64,000 nt of DNA from the NCBI GenBank assembly GCA_030533445.1, contig CM060068.1:30366510-30430509 (forward strand), written 5' to 3'. Both the position numbers and the translations under genes were made by a program. This document shows, in pieces, positions 1 through 11,909 of this stretch; the stretch's first letter is position 1; every line of letters begins with the position of its first letter. The notes under the pieces were generated by a model. The model did no database searches. It worked only from the letters and a program-made list of their open reading frames with translations, and was not told the DNA's origin. The stretch is from Cyprinodon diabolis. Taxonomy: Eukaryota; Chordata; Actinopteri; Cyprinodontiformes; Cyprinodontidae.

Positions 1-810
1 ATGTCCCTCCTCACACAATGCAACAATCTTTTTCATAGTTACAGGACAACAATTATGTTATAGCTATTATTTGTTCTTACTTTTACATTCTCCTAATTTT
101 CAATTTTCCACTCCTCTGATGTGAAGTCTGCAACATATGGTAGTGCTTTTCTACTCTAAACATTGACTGCTGAGACCGCATCTGGGAACTGAAATATGCT
201 GTTACCCAGTTGTATGGCTATCAGACAGCTCATGCAGCACATGCAGAAAGTTTCTAGAAATCCTGAAGCATCTGTTTATGTGACAGAGTCACTGTGTAAT
301 ATGTTTGAAGATAGGAAATCCAGGTCTGCATTTTTTTATTGCAGCGTAGGAATCCCAACATAGGATTATAAATGTCAGACACAATAATCTCATATAGGAG
401 TGTTGGGCTGTATAGGTTTTCTTTTGCAACAGCAACCAATGATTAAAAAATGTGGGCAATTAATAAATATATCAATGCCCTTTGACAAGAAATGTCAATT
501 TATCAGACAGCAGTTTGGTAAATGAAGGGTATTATAAGATAATTTGAATAAAGACAACAGTCCAATGGAAGGAATCAATAACAAGTTGGTACTTTTAGCA
601 AAGGAGTTGTTAATGTTTCTGTTATTGGGTCCATCCAGTTATTGTAAATCAGAAAGTAAGCCAAAGCAGAAGTGTGTCAGCAGATGCGATGATGAGTGCT
701 GTCGAATAGCCTTGGCTGTAAGGAAGAAGGTAGAAAAAGGAAGCTGATAGATCCTACCGATAGTTCATTTGGAATAGGAACCTATTGATACTTCTATTTG
801 GTGCTTAAGG
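1..810. other. Intron-like sequence, nothing recognised
   Basis: AT-rich sequence with only short chance reading frames. No repeat family or RNA gene is recognised. Confidence 0.5.
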
Positions 811-1035
811 GAGTGGCAGCCTAGTGGTTAGTGCATTGCACTTGAAATCCAAAGGTTCTGAGTTTAAGCCCCACTCCTACAGACTGTCACTCTGGGTCCC
901 TGAGCAAGACCCTTAATCCCACACTTCTCCCCGGGCCTCTTAAAATGGCAGCCCACTGCTCCCCAAAGGGATGGGTTAAATGCAAAGAGTTAATTTTGTT
1001 GCTCTGTACTTGTGACAGTTTAATGACAATAAAAA
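811..1035 (+). repeat. tRNA-derived SINE with LINE-like 3' tail (copy 1)
   Basis: The head contains an A-box-like stretch (TGGCAGCCTAGTGG) and a B-box-like GGTTCTGAGTTTAAGCC, as in tRNA-derived SINEs. The tail includes GAGCAAGACCCTTAA, TGCTCCCCAAAGGGATGGG and a TGACAATAAA end. Two more copies of the same family lie on the minus strand at about 28699-28888 and 50442-50658 and share the head, middle and tail order, which supports one dispersed family. It is non-coding and would be transcribed by RNA polymerase III if active. Confidence 0.85.
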
Positions 1036-2228
1036 GCTTGAAAAAGAACATATACTGTATGGCTTCGCACAATCCTTTGACTAAAGGACTTATAGCCACA
1101 AGATAAAAGAATTTAACAAGAACACATTATTTCTTGAAGTGTAAATGCAAGTACACATGTTTTAGGTTTTATCATGGAGAGCTTCAGCACTACAAAAAAT
1201 CTAAATCTAGATATGTCTTTTTTTCTTAAAATAAGTGCATTTGTTCTTGAATTGAGGAGGTAAAAGAGACATTCTGCCAATGGAAAAAGACAATTTACAC
1301 TTAAAATAAAAAAACACAATTGCATTGTCTGATTTCAAGTGCATATTATCTATTTAGCTTATTTTAAGAGTAAAATTACTCATTCCATTGGCAAACTATT
1401 TCATTTACATACTCAAATTAAGAGTGAATACACTTAATTTAGGAAATTTTGTACTTATTTCTAGATCGTTTTTGCAGTGAGCTGCTCACTACATTTGTGT
1501 CATTTTTGTTTCATGTAGTTCTTTATCAGACTGTTGCCTGCAAAAAAGAAGTCGTTTTAGTCAAGTTTACATGCTCTCTGTATGTTTCCCCCAGATTTAC
1601 ATTCACAATCCTTATTCAATTACACAATTCTACTCTGCTCTTGAAACCGGCTTCAATGCTGCTCAAAAAACAGGTACAGTCGTTTCTTCTGTTCAAATGT
1701 TAGAAACATCTGAAAAACTACTGGGTCTTTGGATTTTTCACAGTTACATATGATGATATTAGTAAAAAAAGTAGAAAAGAACAAGAATAATCTGTATGGT
1801 TCGTTGTTTGTAATTTTTTCTTTCAAAATAAAATGAGAAAAAAACATAAATAGTATGCTAAGATAAATTATGAATTTTAAAACAATTCTAGCGAAAAATT
1901 ACCTTTTCTTTTTACACTACAGTTTTGCATTGGATTCCAGCCTATTTATGTGCTTGCTAAGGGTCTGGTCAATAAATGTGAAATTGTAATATTGTCTATT
2001 ATTCTGGTCCAATGAGGACAACATAGCTCTCAGGCCAAAACAGAATTACTTTGTTAACATACCTCAGGGAGATTTATTACATCTTACATATTATATCCCT
2101 CTCTAACTTACTAAAGGAGATTAAGTTGACTTACTAAAAAACACAAAAAACTTAACTTTGTTGTATAAAGTATGGTGTTTGAAAGGCACCATCTAGGTGC
2201 TCAATTACGCTCTATAATTACATATGCA
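1036..2228. other. Intron-like sequence, nothing recognised
   Basis: AT-rich, with A and T runs. The reading frames here are short and show no familiar domain. Confidence 0.5.
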
Positions 2229-2425
2229 GGTGGTGGACAAAGTAATCAACAGTAATACTTGAGTAAAAGTATTTCCAATCATAGTCAAATCTTAACTTAG
2301 CTACAAGTAAATGTTACTCATTCAAGCATTTACTCAAGTTAAAGTATGGAAGTACTCACTTTTAAAAATACTTGAATATTTAAAAGTACTTGCATTTAAA
2401 ATTTTTCAAGTATTTAAGCTGTGGA
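2229..2425 (+). mobile_element. hAT-type MITE remnant
   Basis: The stretch opens GGTGGACAAAGTAATCAACA and continues with repeated ACTTGAGTAAAAGTA-like motifs in both orientations. I know this pattern from very common non-autonomous hAT elements of fish. The right terminus and a target duplication were not found, so the right end is approximate. Confidence 0.5.
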
Positions 2426-2852
2426 AGCAGACCAAGAATCATAATTTTTGCAGAAATCCCATCAGCATGGAGACAGTTCCTTAGTGAGCCTCTGTGACGT
2501 TGGAGAGTTTAAACCAGCTTATAAGCCATCCATCGTCATCTTCCAGTAAGTCATTCCCCCACTCCAACTCCTGCAGTCCTCAACTGTCCCCTTAACACTG
2601 TCAAGACTCCCTTCCTTGCACATTTATGCACACGCTTATGCAGTTATTTATGGATGTGTGATTGCCTATACCATGTCCACCTGATTATTCATCACATCTA
2701 ACTTGTTTGAAATTTATATTCTTGTTTTGCCACCTTTTTTTCTGTTCAAGTCTAAGCACTCCGTTTAGAATAAACATGGACCGATGTGCATTTCAATTAA
2801 ACTAAAGAGAAGTATATTTACAGATTACAGTGTTTCCTTTTTTTGTTTTCAA
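2426..2852. other. Unassigned sequence between two DNA-element remnants
   Basis: Nothing coding. A C/T-rich segment lies around 2540-2620. It may include more of the preceding MITE, but no terminus is visible. Confidence 0.4.
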
Positions 2853-3238
2853 GGAATAGTACACCCAAAACATGATTAGCCTTCATTTTCTACTCACCCC
2901 CATGCTGAAAAACACTCTGGAGTACTTTTTTGATATCTCAAATGCATCTGGAGATCTGGGAGGCTTCTTGCTGTCTGCTGACATTCAAATAATGGAGGTC
3001 TATGGTGCCCGAGGCAGAAAGGTCTATAAAAGTCCACAAAAAACGTGTCAATATTCCTCCATACTGCTCGTCCAATGTATTCCAAGTGTCCTGAGTGGGT
3101 AGCGTCCATAATTTACTCGAAACGAAGTCATTTAGAATGTTTTTAGAGCCTAAACAGTAGTGTATAGGATTTCCTAAAAGCACGCCCCTGCGAGTTCATG
3201 AGTCTACGGAAACCGCGGCAGACCAAACCAGATGAAAA
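2853..3238 (+). mobile_element. Angel-like TTAA MITE, truncated copy
   Basis: Starts AAGGAATAGTACACCCAAAA and matches the complete element at 36427-37015 in reverse orientation over about 385 bases. It stops in the internal inverted repeat (GACCAAACCAGATGAAA), so the other half is missing. The flank reads TTCA rather than TTAA. A 76-codon reading frame inside it also occurs in the other copy; I regard it as incidental. Confidence 0.8.
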
Positions 3239-4824
3239 ATAATATGTTGTAATGCCATTTCATATTAAATTGAAGACCTATGACACAAGTAACACAGATG
3301 TCGGTGGCCAAAATTACCACATAAATTACACAGGGCAAAATTTTAATATAAAATATGACCTTTTGATCCAGTGAAAATCTGTGATGGTGGAGACAAGAGT
3401 AAAACAAAACCAGGAAAAACCTGCCATTTGTTGGCAGCTTAATTTTGAAGCTTTGTGTTTCGTACCCTGCATGTGAAACTCTACTGCCTTGCCCACCACT
3501 GTTTGAGGTTTGAAATATTTCATGTACAAAACTGCCTCATATAGATTGCATGGTACCGCTTTCAGCCATGATGCAAAATTTGGGTTAGGTAATGAGATTT
3601 CATTAAATATATACTTTCCCATGCTGCGGCTCAACCTTCTTACACCCTGAACTACATTTGTCTCCTACATTTGGTTCTGCTTTTATGGTAATGTGATGTT
3701 ACAATGAGTTACAATTCAGTAGATTGTTGAAAATAAATACGTGTTATCAAATATTTTGAGAGTTGAAACAATTAAATTTTTTACATCTCACTAATTATGT
3801 GTTAAAAGTTTGTTAAGACCTCTGATAGATGTATTTATTGTGAGATATTTTAATCTGCCTTGTTGTTAGATTCATGAATTCAATGCCTTTTAAGACTTTT
3901 TAAAGATCGGTGCGAATCAGTTAATCAATATTTATATAAAAATAGTAGAATTTAGTAACTAGGACAATTAAAAAGACTGCTTATTAGCTTATTTTTTAAC
4001 TTTTGTCCTGTAGAATACAGTACTTCATTTGTATTCCAGCTGTGCTGGTTGTGTTGTGGCTGCTATGATTTTTCAGGGCAACTTTACTTTTATCTGATCT
4101 TCACTTCATAAAAACTACCAAAGTGTACCCAGAGTTTTTACACAGTAGAACAAATGTGACCATTAAAGTACATGTATAACAAGAACATTTGATTCTAAAC
4201 TAAAAGGTCACCTTAAATAAAGGTTACATATCACCTTTATCTCTCAATTTATTCTACAAAATAACATTGCTATACACTGGTGTTATATTTTATGGGAAAT
4301 ATACTGTGAGAGTGAGATACCAGTGTTATAAATACAATGCACAATGCAGCCAGGCTGTTGTTGCTGTTCACATTGGTTTAGTAATTGAATAAAAACTAAC
4401 AATACGTGCTCTATTCTTGTCTTCCAGCAAAACATTGAGTTACTAATTTCCTGGGTTTCTTGATACTAGGCAATATAAAGTATGCAGCAACTTAAAGATA
4501 CTAAATCATCTATAAGCTTAGAGTTTCTCTGAATACAAGGGAAGGCTCACCTAATGGGAGTGACTAAAATGTCATTCATAAACAAGCCAAAAAAGCTGTA
4601 GTGTTTACATTCTCTGACATGCTCCTAGGTAATCAACTCCAATTTCACATAAACCCACTACAAAGGATTCAGCATTGTTATGATATTGATACAAATCCAA
4701 TTGGTGCAAATCATTGTTCTGCCTTATTTACTACATTGGTGTTCACATAGTGGCATAGCGACACTCGCAAATGTGCTGTTATTTCTTATGCTGTTCAAAC
4801 TGTCTCCTATTTAATCATACTGCA
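3239..4824. other. Intron-like sequence, nothing recognised
   Basis: AT-rich. A reading frame of 102 codons on the minus strand (3326-3634) has no recognisable domain and no codon bias that I can see. No repeat structure is evident. Confidence 0.5.
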
Positions 4825-5030
4825 TGCTGCATTACAAGCAAAAACACACCATCTAGACACCTAATCCTCACAACTGTGGTGGTGGCAGCATCATGCTATA
4901 GGAGTTTCTTGAATAGGGACAGGATATGGCATAGTCAGATTCCAGACCAAAATCGAGTGAAGAATTTATGTCAAAATATGAAATTTTAAGTTTACATATG
5001 TTTTCCATCCAGTTGGATTGCTTTTTTATT
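4825..5030 (+). pseudogene. Tc1/mariner-type transposase remnant
   Basis: The nucleotide sequence keeps the fish Tc1 landmark GGTGGTGGCAGCATCATGCT. Its translation runs through IPDQNRVKNLC, the counterpart of the conserved SPDLNPIENLW block that carries the last catalytic acid of the DDE triad. The glutamate is replaced by lysine. Part of the catalytic core between the two blocks is deleted, and the frame stops soon after. This is a dead fragment with no terminal inverted repeats nearby. Confidence 0.75.
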
Positions 5031-5344
5031 TTAGTGGCTACTGCACTTTTACAAAAGAACTGATAAAATGTAAAGTCTCTAGAAGTGCAAAGCTGGTAGA
5101 AATTTTATTCAAAATACAAGCAGCTGTAATTGTACTGAGAGGCTGTTTTGTATGCAAATTTGTAAGACTCAAAATTAATTTTTTTTTAAGCTTGTATTGA
5201 ATAAGTGAGGTGTCTTTTGTTCAAACTCACAGTCTAGTGTGAATGTATGAATTTAAGCCCCACTAAAAAAAGGAAAAAAATTGAAGTGTTTACATCAGAA
5301 AAATATATATAATTATCAATATTGTAATTGTGTTTGCACAACAA
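5031..5344. other. Intron-like sequence, nothing recognised
   Basis: AT-rich with A runs. No feature is supported. Confidence 0.5.
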
Positions 5345-5834
5345 TGTATCAGGGCTCAGAACAGAAGACCCAGTTTTCAAAGAGTACAGACAGTTTAATA
5401 CTTCAGAAATTGTTTATTAAGAATAACGGATCTGCAGTGAACAGTTAGGGCACCTAAGGAAGGAACCTCAGCAGGAAGAGGACACAGGTTATTGACCTAA
5501 CCCACCTGGTGGAGGATAATGAATGTGTGAGTCACTGGTCTTAAAGTTCAGTCTGTGCCCAGAGGATGAGGTTTGTTCCAGCCAGTCGGATGCCGACAAG
5601 ACGCGGCAGACGCTGCCCAGAGAGTCCCAGACATTGAAGCCCCTGAGGCCAAAGAACAGGAAGGACATCAGATCCAAGCACACAAAGGAAGCCAGGACAA
5701 TCCAGAGGGCGAAGCCAAAGCCGGTGTTGAGGATGTGCTCAGGAGTTCGGGCGAGAAGATCGGAGATCCAAAGAAGTACCGAATGTAAATCCAGGACGAT
5801 GTCAGGAATCAGTTTCAGATTCGGTGAACAGGCA

Positions 5835-5843
5835 GAATCCAGC
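5835..5843. repeat. 9-bp target-site duplication, left copy
   Basis: GAATCCAGC, repeated exactly at 6402-6410 on the other side of the inserted element. Confidence 0.9.
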
Positions 5844-6401
5844 TAACCTGACAACAGCCAGATGCATGTCTCGCTCCGCCTAGCTCCACTCACATACATC
5901 TGGGACACCGCTCATTGAAAGTGATTTCCCCAACCAAATTTATGGTCTGGCCAATCAGGACTCAGGGCGGGTGTTTCCTGGATGTGACGTAGTGGAGAAT
6001 CGAGTTCTGTAAGTCGTCCGTCTATACTTTTTTGGTTGGCTTCTTTTTTTTAAATAAGTCTGCTGTGCACAATGTTGCCTTTTATCCGCACATTTTCATG
6101 GCACAAACGACATTGATCATTTACCAACATTGCGCTGATTCCACTGTTGCTATATCCAAGATGTCGGCTGTTCTGTTTTGTTTTTTTCCTGCGTAGCTCT
6201 CACAGCGTCACGGGTTAGCTTCGGTGTGAGTGGTTGAAATAGCACGTCGATAAAGATGACAGACAAGTGGCTTATCCAATCATATGCAAGGAGTTTTGAT
6301 AAGGCCCAGCCTTCAGTAAAGGCAATTCCTATGGCGGTGTCCCAGATGTATGTGAGTGGAGCTAGGCGGAGCTAGACATGCATCTGGCTGTTGTCAGGTT
6401 A
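5844..6401. mobile_element. MULE-like MITE, 558 bp, with 68-bp terminal inverted repeats
   Basis: The first 68 bases (5844-5911, opening TAACCTGACAACAGCC) are the reverse complement of the last 68 (6334-6401) with one mismatch. The element is flanked by an exact 9-bp direct repeat, GAATCCAGC. Long TIRs with a 9-bp target duplication are characteristic of Mutator-like elements; Merlin elements (8-9 bp) are the alternative. There is no transposase inside, so it is non-autonomous. It sits within the family-2 LTR-like repeat and so inserted later. The near-identical TIRs suggest a fairly recent event. Confidence 0.9.
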
Positions 6402-6410
6402 GAATCCAGC
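6402..6410. repeat. 9-bp target-site duplication, right copy
   Basis: GAATCCAGC, identical to 5835-5843. Confidence 0.9.
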
Positions 6411-6694
6411 AGTAGTTCGAAGACAGGTCAGGCAAACAGATCAGAAACAGGCATGCTCAGAGGTCCGAAGGCAGAACGGGTCAGGACTAGGATATCAGAA
6501 CACAATCAGATACGGTAGAAGACTCAGAAGACTCATGAATGGCTTGAATAATCTGGCACTGATGATTTCAAGAAGGCAGGTTAAATAGAGACTGGAGCAG
6601 GTGAAACAGATAAATGGCAATTAGAAACTGGGCGGAGCTAGACAGGTGAATAAAATGAGTTATCAGGCCAGTCATCAGTGCCAAGATCATGACA

Positions 6695-7263
6695 AATTGT
6701 GCATTTATATTCAATTGTTACTAACGCTATTAACATAGAAGATGATAAACTCCAATCAAAGTGGATTACCCAAGCACAGGTTAATGTCGAAATTTAAAGA
6801 ACATCATGTTGTGATGTAACTTTGCATTTCCTGTAATGTGGCTAAAATGTGAAATCAGACAATTATGTTACAAAATTATGTAATATATCAACATGTCTGC
6901 CTACCATCAATTGCTTAATGACGCTTTAGTTATTGATTTAAACAATAATACAATGTTATCTCTAAGCTTTTTTATAAATACAGGATGAGAGTAACAAGAA
7001 AGCTGACTTACTTCTAACAAAAAATGTTTTATGTATTGTGCTCGGACTACTCGTAAGCCCACAACTCGCAAAATATTGAGAGGGCAAATTTATTGCCATT
7101 ACCGTTAATATAAAATAGAAATTTTACACATTCAGCAATAAAATGGGGATGGTCATTTAAGAAGGGGGATGATTTTCAAGATTTTTTTAAGAAGGTGATG
7201 CCAGTACTATATATTACTACATATATATTTATAATACTATATATTTAAAATGTATATATATTG

Positions 7264-7264
<1 letters not shown>
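6695..7264. other. Intron-like sequence, nothing recognised
   Basis: AT-rich, passing into a TA-rich segment before the microsatellite. No feature is supported. Confidence 0.5.

Positions 7265-7298
<34 letters not shown>
7265..7298. repeat. (TA)n microsatellite
   Basis: Seventeen uninterrupted TA units, preceded by degenerate TA-rich sequence from about 7205. Confidence 0.95.
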
Positions 7299-7299
<1 letters not shown>

Positions 7300-9002
7300 T
7301 TCAGATAACTGTGATTTTTTAAAAAGAAATAGCTGACTGTCAAGCTTAGATAATGTCATCTGTGTGTGGGAGTGTATGGTTGACAGTGTTTTTAGTCTTC
7401 CTGTGTGCTGGTAGACTCTAGCTGCCCCCAGTGGGGTGTGTGCACTAAATGGGCAAGGGGTGTGTTGGCCCCTGCTCCCCATCAAAGGCTGCATTGACTG
7501 GGAGCATAAGAGCGTCCCTGCAGCCAGTCATCCTTGGACAGCTGACAATGGCCCGAGCACTGGGGATGAAGCTGAGAGCATTCAACAACTGGAGGAAAAT
7601 GCTTCACTGCTGGTAGAAAGTTTCTCAACCCAGACCTCGGCACCAGCTAAGCTCGACTCATGACCGATCATGAGCAAAAGGATTTTGTTTGCCCTAAAGC
7701 TGTTGCAGTTAATTACTTACATAGTGTTGTTTTTTTTTAAGCCTGAATGTATTCTTTATGCATGTGTGTTTCTTGGAGAACAGTGTGGATTGGCTCAGAG
7801 TTGCAAGGTAATTAATCTCACTCAGTGAATAGGTGCAAGTTGGGACCGTGGCAGGACATCGCTCACAGCATCTTGCTCGTTAAGTATAACCACCTATGGC
7901 CAGCCCTTAGAGAGTTAACCAGGTCATGCCATGGTCAAATGCAGTCAAATGTATTCTAGCAAAACCTCATTTATCCCACCACCCAACATGATTTTTATGC
8001 AGCGGCAAGGATTCATTGTACTACGGCACAAAAATCCTCACAAGGCTTACTGTAAATCACAATCTGACAGATCTGTAAAACAGCCGAGCCTGCAAATACA
8101 CACATGCCCCATTGATAAGACCTCACAGCATGTAGATGTACAGTAAGGATAGCATCAGTGCGCTGTTCCCTGTGCTACTGTAGCACTCTCAGCATGAAAG
8201 TATTTGACACAGTGACCAAAAATGGCTTGTTCATTTATTGTGTGACCTTTGTATCTCCTTTATGTTCACCCTGTTACTTAGTTTGGTTTAGGCAGTAAGA
8301 GGCATGGGCGCAGATTTACCTTTTAAATTTGAATAATTTGAATGTGTTCTTATCAAAATGTCTATATCCAGCTCATATTAAGGATGTAGCAATATACTCA
8401 GCTCGCAAAATGAGACCAAATGTAATTTTGAGAACACGAAAAAAAAGGAGATAGCAGAAAAATTCTTATGGAAAATTAGAAAACATTTTTTTTTCATTTT
8501 AAAATCATGTGTGTTCCTAAATCTGTAATTACTGTAGAAGATACCAGTAAAAAATTTAAATCTATTTTGGGCAAGGTTATTAGGAAGTGGTCCTTCTGCT
8601 TCAAAACATGAAAACAATGCTCTTTTATTTTGTCTTTAGATACCAAGAATTTGATCAATTTGAAAAGGTTTTATATATCTTCTGTGAAATGTTTAATATA
8701 AAGAAAAATTATTAAAAAAAAAAAGCTGCTGAGGTACAGTAAACGATTTTTAAATGAAAAAAACAAACAAAAAGCAAAAAAAAAAAAACAGTTGTTCTGC
8801 ATAGAATTTTTGCGAACCAAATCAGATTTCGAGATCTGGCACATCTGAAAATGCACATCTATTACCCATGGCAAGAGGGTTGATTTTCTACCTCGATGTT
8901 CTTTTGTGGTCTCTGCATGAAGCATACTTATATTTTATAAAGTTATGGGCCAACCGTGTTTTGAAGTGTATCGGGTCAATCTGTTGGTGCATAAATTGAC
9001 AA
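7299..9002. other. Intron-like sequence with one GC-richer island
   Basis: Positions 7405-7665 are clearly richer in G and C than the surroundings and hold a 75-codon + strand frame (7436-7663) of unknown meaning. Around 7800-7920 the composition is balanced and non-repetitive (GGTAATTAATCTC), which could be conserved non-coding DNA. Positions 8400-8800 contain many A and T runs. No gene is supported. Confidence 0.4.
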
Positions 9003-9010
9003 ATATAAAC
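9003..9010. repeat. 8-bp target-site duplication, left copy
   Basis: ATATAAAC, repeated exactly at 9402-9409. Confidence 0.85.
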
Positions 9011-9401
9011 TAGTGTTGCACCGATGCCATTTTTTGGCCCCTACACCGCTACCCGATACCTGGCTGTGCAGTATCGGCCGATACCGATACCATACAGATA
9101 ACATCTGTTTAAAACTGATGTGTGTGTGTTTATGTGAAGAACTGCATACTACTTGGATGTAAAATAATTGCCATCATGGCTTTGTAAAGTTATTGCCTAC
9201 CTGTGTGAAGCAGGAAAAAGACTAATACAAAGTTAATCCAGCGGAACTCTTTATTGCCTACCTTGCATGGGTGACAATAATTGAATAAACTTTTGGCTCT
9301 CTAAATGGTATCGGTTCCCTATTTGTTGGTACTCGCCAATACTGATACCATTTTAGTGGTGGATCCCCCAAGATATTGGCATTAGTATTGGTGCAACAAT
9401 A
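9011..9401. mobile_element. Non-autonomous hAT element, 391 bp
   Basis: The ends are TAGTGTTGCACC and, reverse complemented, TATTGTTGCACC. They are flanked by an exact 8-bp duplication, ATATAAAC. An 8-bp duplication and short TIRs beginning YAGTG-like are hAT hallmarks. Inside are repeated TATCGG/CCGATA motifs near both ends, which look like transposase-binding subterminal repeats. No coding region remains. Confidence 0.9.
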
Positions 9402-9409
9402 ATATAAAC
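9402..9409. repeat. 8-bp target-site duplication, right copy
   Basis: ATATAAAC, identical to 9003-9010. Confidence 0.85.
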
Positions 9410-9642
9410 CCAGTTGTTTAGAGCATAATCCATTGTAAATCTGACTACAGGCCATGCTCCATTGGGGAGGTGGGGATTTTGAGTGGCCGATAATTCAGCT
9501 GATACAAGAAGTAAGCTTTCAAAGAATAAATTGGTGTTGCTGGAACAGGGACTGACTGGAACTGGAAGCATTGGGTGAGGAGAACAGGGTTACTTAGTGG
9601 CCAAGAACAACTTGGTGATGTTGAAAGTGCACTAAATGAAAG

Positions 9643-10533
9643 CAGTGTTGCCAACTCCTCAGTAAGGAAAGTAGCTATTGGCTGTGCTAGAAGTCGCTGA
9701 ATGACATCATTGCTTAATTTGCATAATCTGCCACATGATGTGATGTGCATGTTATTGATGCTGTGGAGAAATAACGTCGTTAGAGAGACAAAGTGAGTAA
9801 AAACACTCAGAATATATAGAGCTACTTTTTCTGTCCATTAATGTTTATTTATTTTATTTTATGTATTTATCTTTTTAAATTAATGCTTATTTTATTACAA
9901 TACTAACCCTCCTCTTTTACCCGGGCTTGAGACCAGCAAAAGGAACCATAAAGAGACACTATAACTTTTTTTTACTTTTTCTTTTTTCCCTCGTGGTCCA
10001 CTAAGGAGCCTACAGTACAAATTATGGAAAAACATGAACATTTTGAACCATACATTTTTTTTTACATCAACAATCTAGATGGAACACAAAAAGACTACAA
10101 AGAATCAATGACAATGTGAGCAAATAATGGTAATTATTATTTTTAAACTAATAAGATTTCCCTCTACACACACAGGCTGTGCTTGCCTGCTCACAGAAAG
10201 AGTGGGGTCATCATCATGTTGATCAAGGCTCTCTATGGCAGGTTCAGCAACTACTGACTCCAGCTTGATCAACCTGTGCTGTCAATCCCGGCGCATGTGC
10301 GTGGTTCATTTGCAGTCTGAACGCTGAGGGTAAACATGCTGTGGCTCTGACTGCAGCGCTGAGAGGGACTCCTGTGGAAGCAGGAGAACAGGGTTGGGAC
10401 GGAGGAGGCGCCCTACGGCAGACACCAGAAAAGTTGCTATATTTGTCGCTAGTCGCTTTTTCGAAAAAGAGTCGCTGGAGGGGTCTGAAAAGTCGCTAAA
10501 TATAGCAACAAAGTTGCCGAGTTGGCAACACTG
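9643..10533. mobile_element. Non-autonomous hAT element, 891 bp
   Basis: The ends are CAGTGTTGCCAACTC and GAGTTGGCAACACTG, a perfect 15-bp TIR. They are flanked by AATGAAAG (9635-9642) and AATGATAG (10534-10541), an 8-bp duplication with one mismatch. The right subterminal region is rich in GTCGCTA/TAGCGAC-type motifs. The interior is AT-rich on the left and GC-richer from about 10230 to 10440, with no transposase frame. It lies about 240 bases from the preceding hAT element but has different termini, so it belongs to a separate family. Confidence 0.9.
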
Positions 10534-10541
10534 AATGATAG

Positions 10542-11909
10542 TAACTAACCTCCTAAGAGGCTAAATCATGGACTCACCTTGATTTAAAATTCCCCTTTGC
10601 TCACATTGTTTTTAAGTCTTTTTCTAAGGATACCATCAATTTTGTTCAGGTCTGTGTCACAAGTTTTTTGTTCAGTTGATGCATGGTTGAAAAAACAATG
10701 TCTTTACTTGTATTTATTGTTACTTATGTCAGATTCAATAAATGTATGTGTCCATTGTGTGTTATTTTTTGTTGTTAGTTCATTTTTTCATTAATTAAGG
10801 AGTACCAACAAATTTGTCAACATGTGTATACTAAACTTTTATCTGGTTTGGGCTGACTGGCATTTATAGGTGTATGTTTTTGGTAACGTTTTCTATAAAA
10901 AGAGATGTTTTAAAGTGTTTTCTTAGGCTTTCAGTTGAGATACAACTTTTCCATACAACTGAGAGCAGGCCTCTATTTTGTGATTTAAAAACCTAATTAG
11001 TTTAACTAATTAATTAATTAGTTTTCCTAGACCACAGCATATTATCACAAACTTAGGGTCTCTGTCCTTGATTCCATTGGCAAACTCTTATCTGTATTTT
11101 ATGCTGTCTTTAGACCAAAGGATCCTCTCTCACTTTGTGGTACTTCAGTGCATGTTGGTACTGTGAAATATGTTTTTTTTTCTTCCTGGATAATGGAACT
11201 CTTTTGCTGACGCTTTTTTCAGCATTTTACAAGGTCTCTTGCCTTTATTCTGGGGTTGATGAACACAATTTTCATAATAAAAAAATTATGTCTGGGATAG
11301 AGAACCTGTATCCTTTATGAATGGTATACTGGCTAAACATTCACATGGTGTCTGTACTAGGCCACTACGACTTGAACAGATAAATTTGCCACAAGATGCA
11401 ACTATCTCCACATGTGAACTACTGTAGAGTGATGGAGGATCACAGTTTCATTCCTGGTTTATTTTCTAATTTGTTTGTTTCTTGCATCAAAATGATCCAG
11501 TTCATTATGTCCAGTTCTTCCAAATAACCCACTGTATCAGAAATGTACAAAATAATAAATAAAATAACAAAAAAAATCTCTTTCTTCAGGGGGTTCACAA
11601 ATTTCTTACAATTGTAGCAATCTAACGTAGTTCATATTCTTAACTTGCAGAAAGTAACAGATCTTTGTCCAAATCTTTTATTAATCTGGCATTAGTTGAC
11701 CAAAATGTAATAATCCTATATCATCTAATACAGGAAAGTATTAGTATCAATCAGAAAAAAGAATGAGTGGTGATTTTTTTTACAGATTATATAAATATCT
11801 GGTTTCAGCTGTAACTGTTACCCTGTGTAGGAAAAGGCCTCTAGAGATGTATTTAAAAAATATGATACTTTCTAGAAGAAAGTACAAAAGCACAAAAAAA
11901 AGTACAAAA
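10542..11909. other. Intron-like sequence with a TAATTA cluster
   Basis: No gene. Positions 10994-11023 contain overlapping TAATTA palindromes, including the perfect 20-base palindrome AACTAATTAATTAATTAGTT at 11004-11023. TAATTA is a homeodomain-binding core, but such sites are frequent by chance in AT-rich DNA. Confidence 0.4.

Larger units (their letters stand above)
5345..6694 (-). repeat. LTR-like dispersed repeat, family 2 copy A (interrupted)
   Basis: Excluding the inserted element at 5844-6401, this unit is about 790 bases. It matches the copy at 37566-38200 through shared blocks such as TTATTAAGAATA, GATCTGCAGTG and GGCAAACAGATCAGAA. The outer ends read TGTATCAGG and CATGACA, giving TG...CA termini. 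On the minus strand it has a TATTTAA box and an AATAAA signal, which suggests a solo LTR. No clean 5-bp target duplication is visible, so the class is inference. Confidence 0.65.

Noticed and set aside
811..890. Possible tRNA gene
   Set aside because: A and B boxes are present, but no cloverleaf with matching acceptor stem can be drawn, and the head continues into a SINE body repeated elsewhere in the window.
2872..3102. Reading frame shared with 36766-36966 (LEYFFDISNASGDLGGF)
   Set aside because: Both lie inside the Angel-like MITE. Sharing follows from DNA identity, and there is no start context, splice site or known domain.
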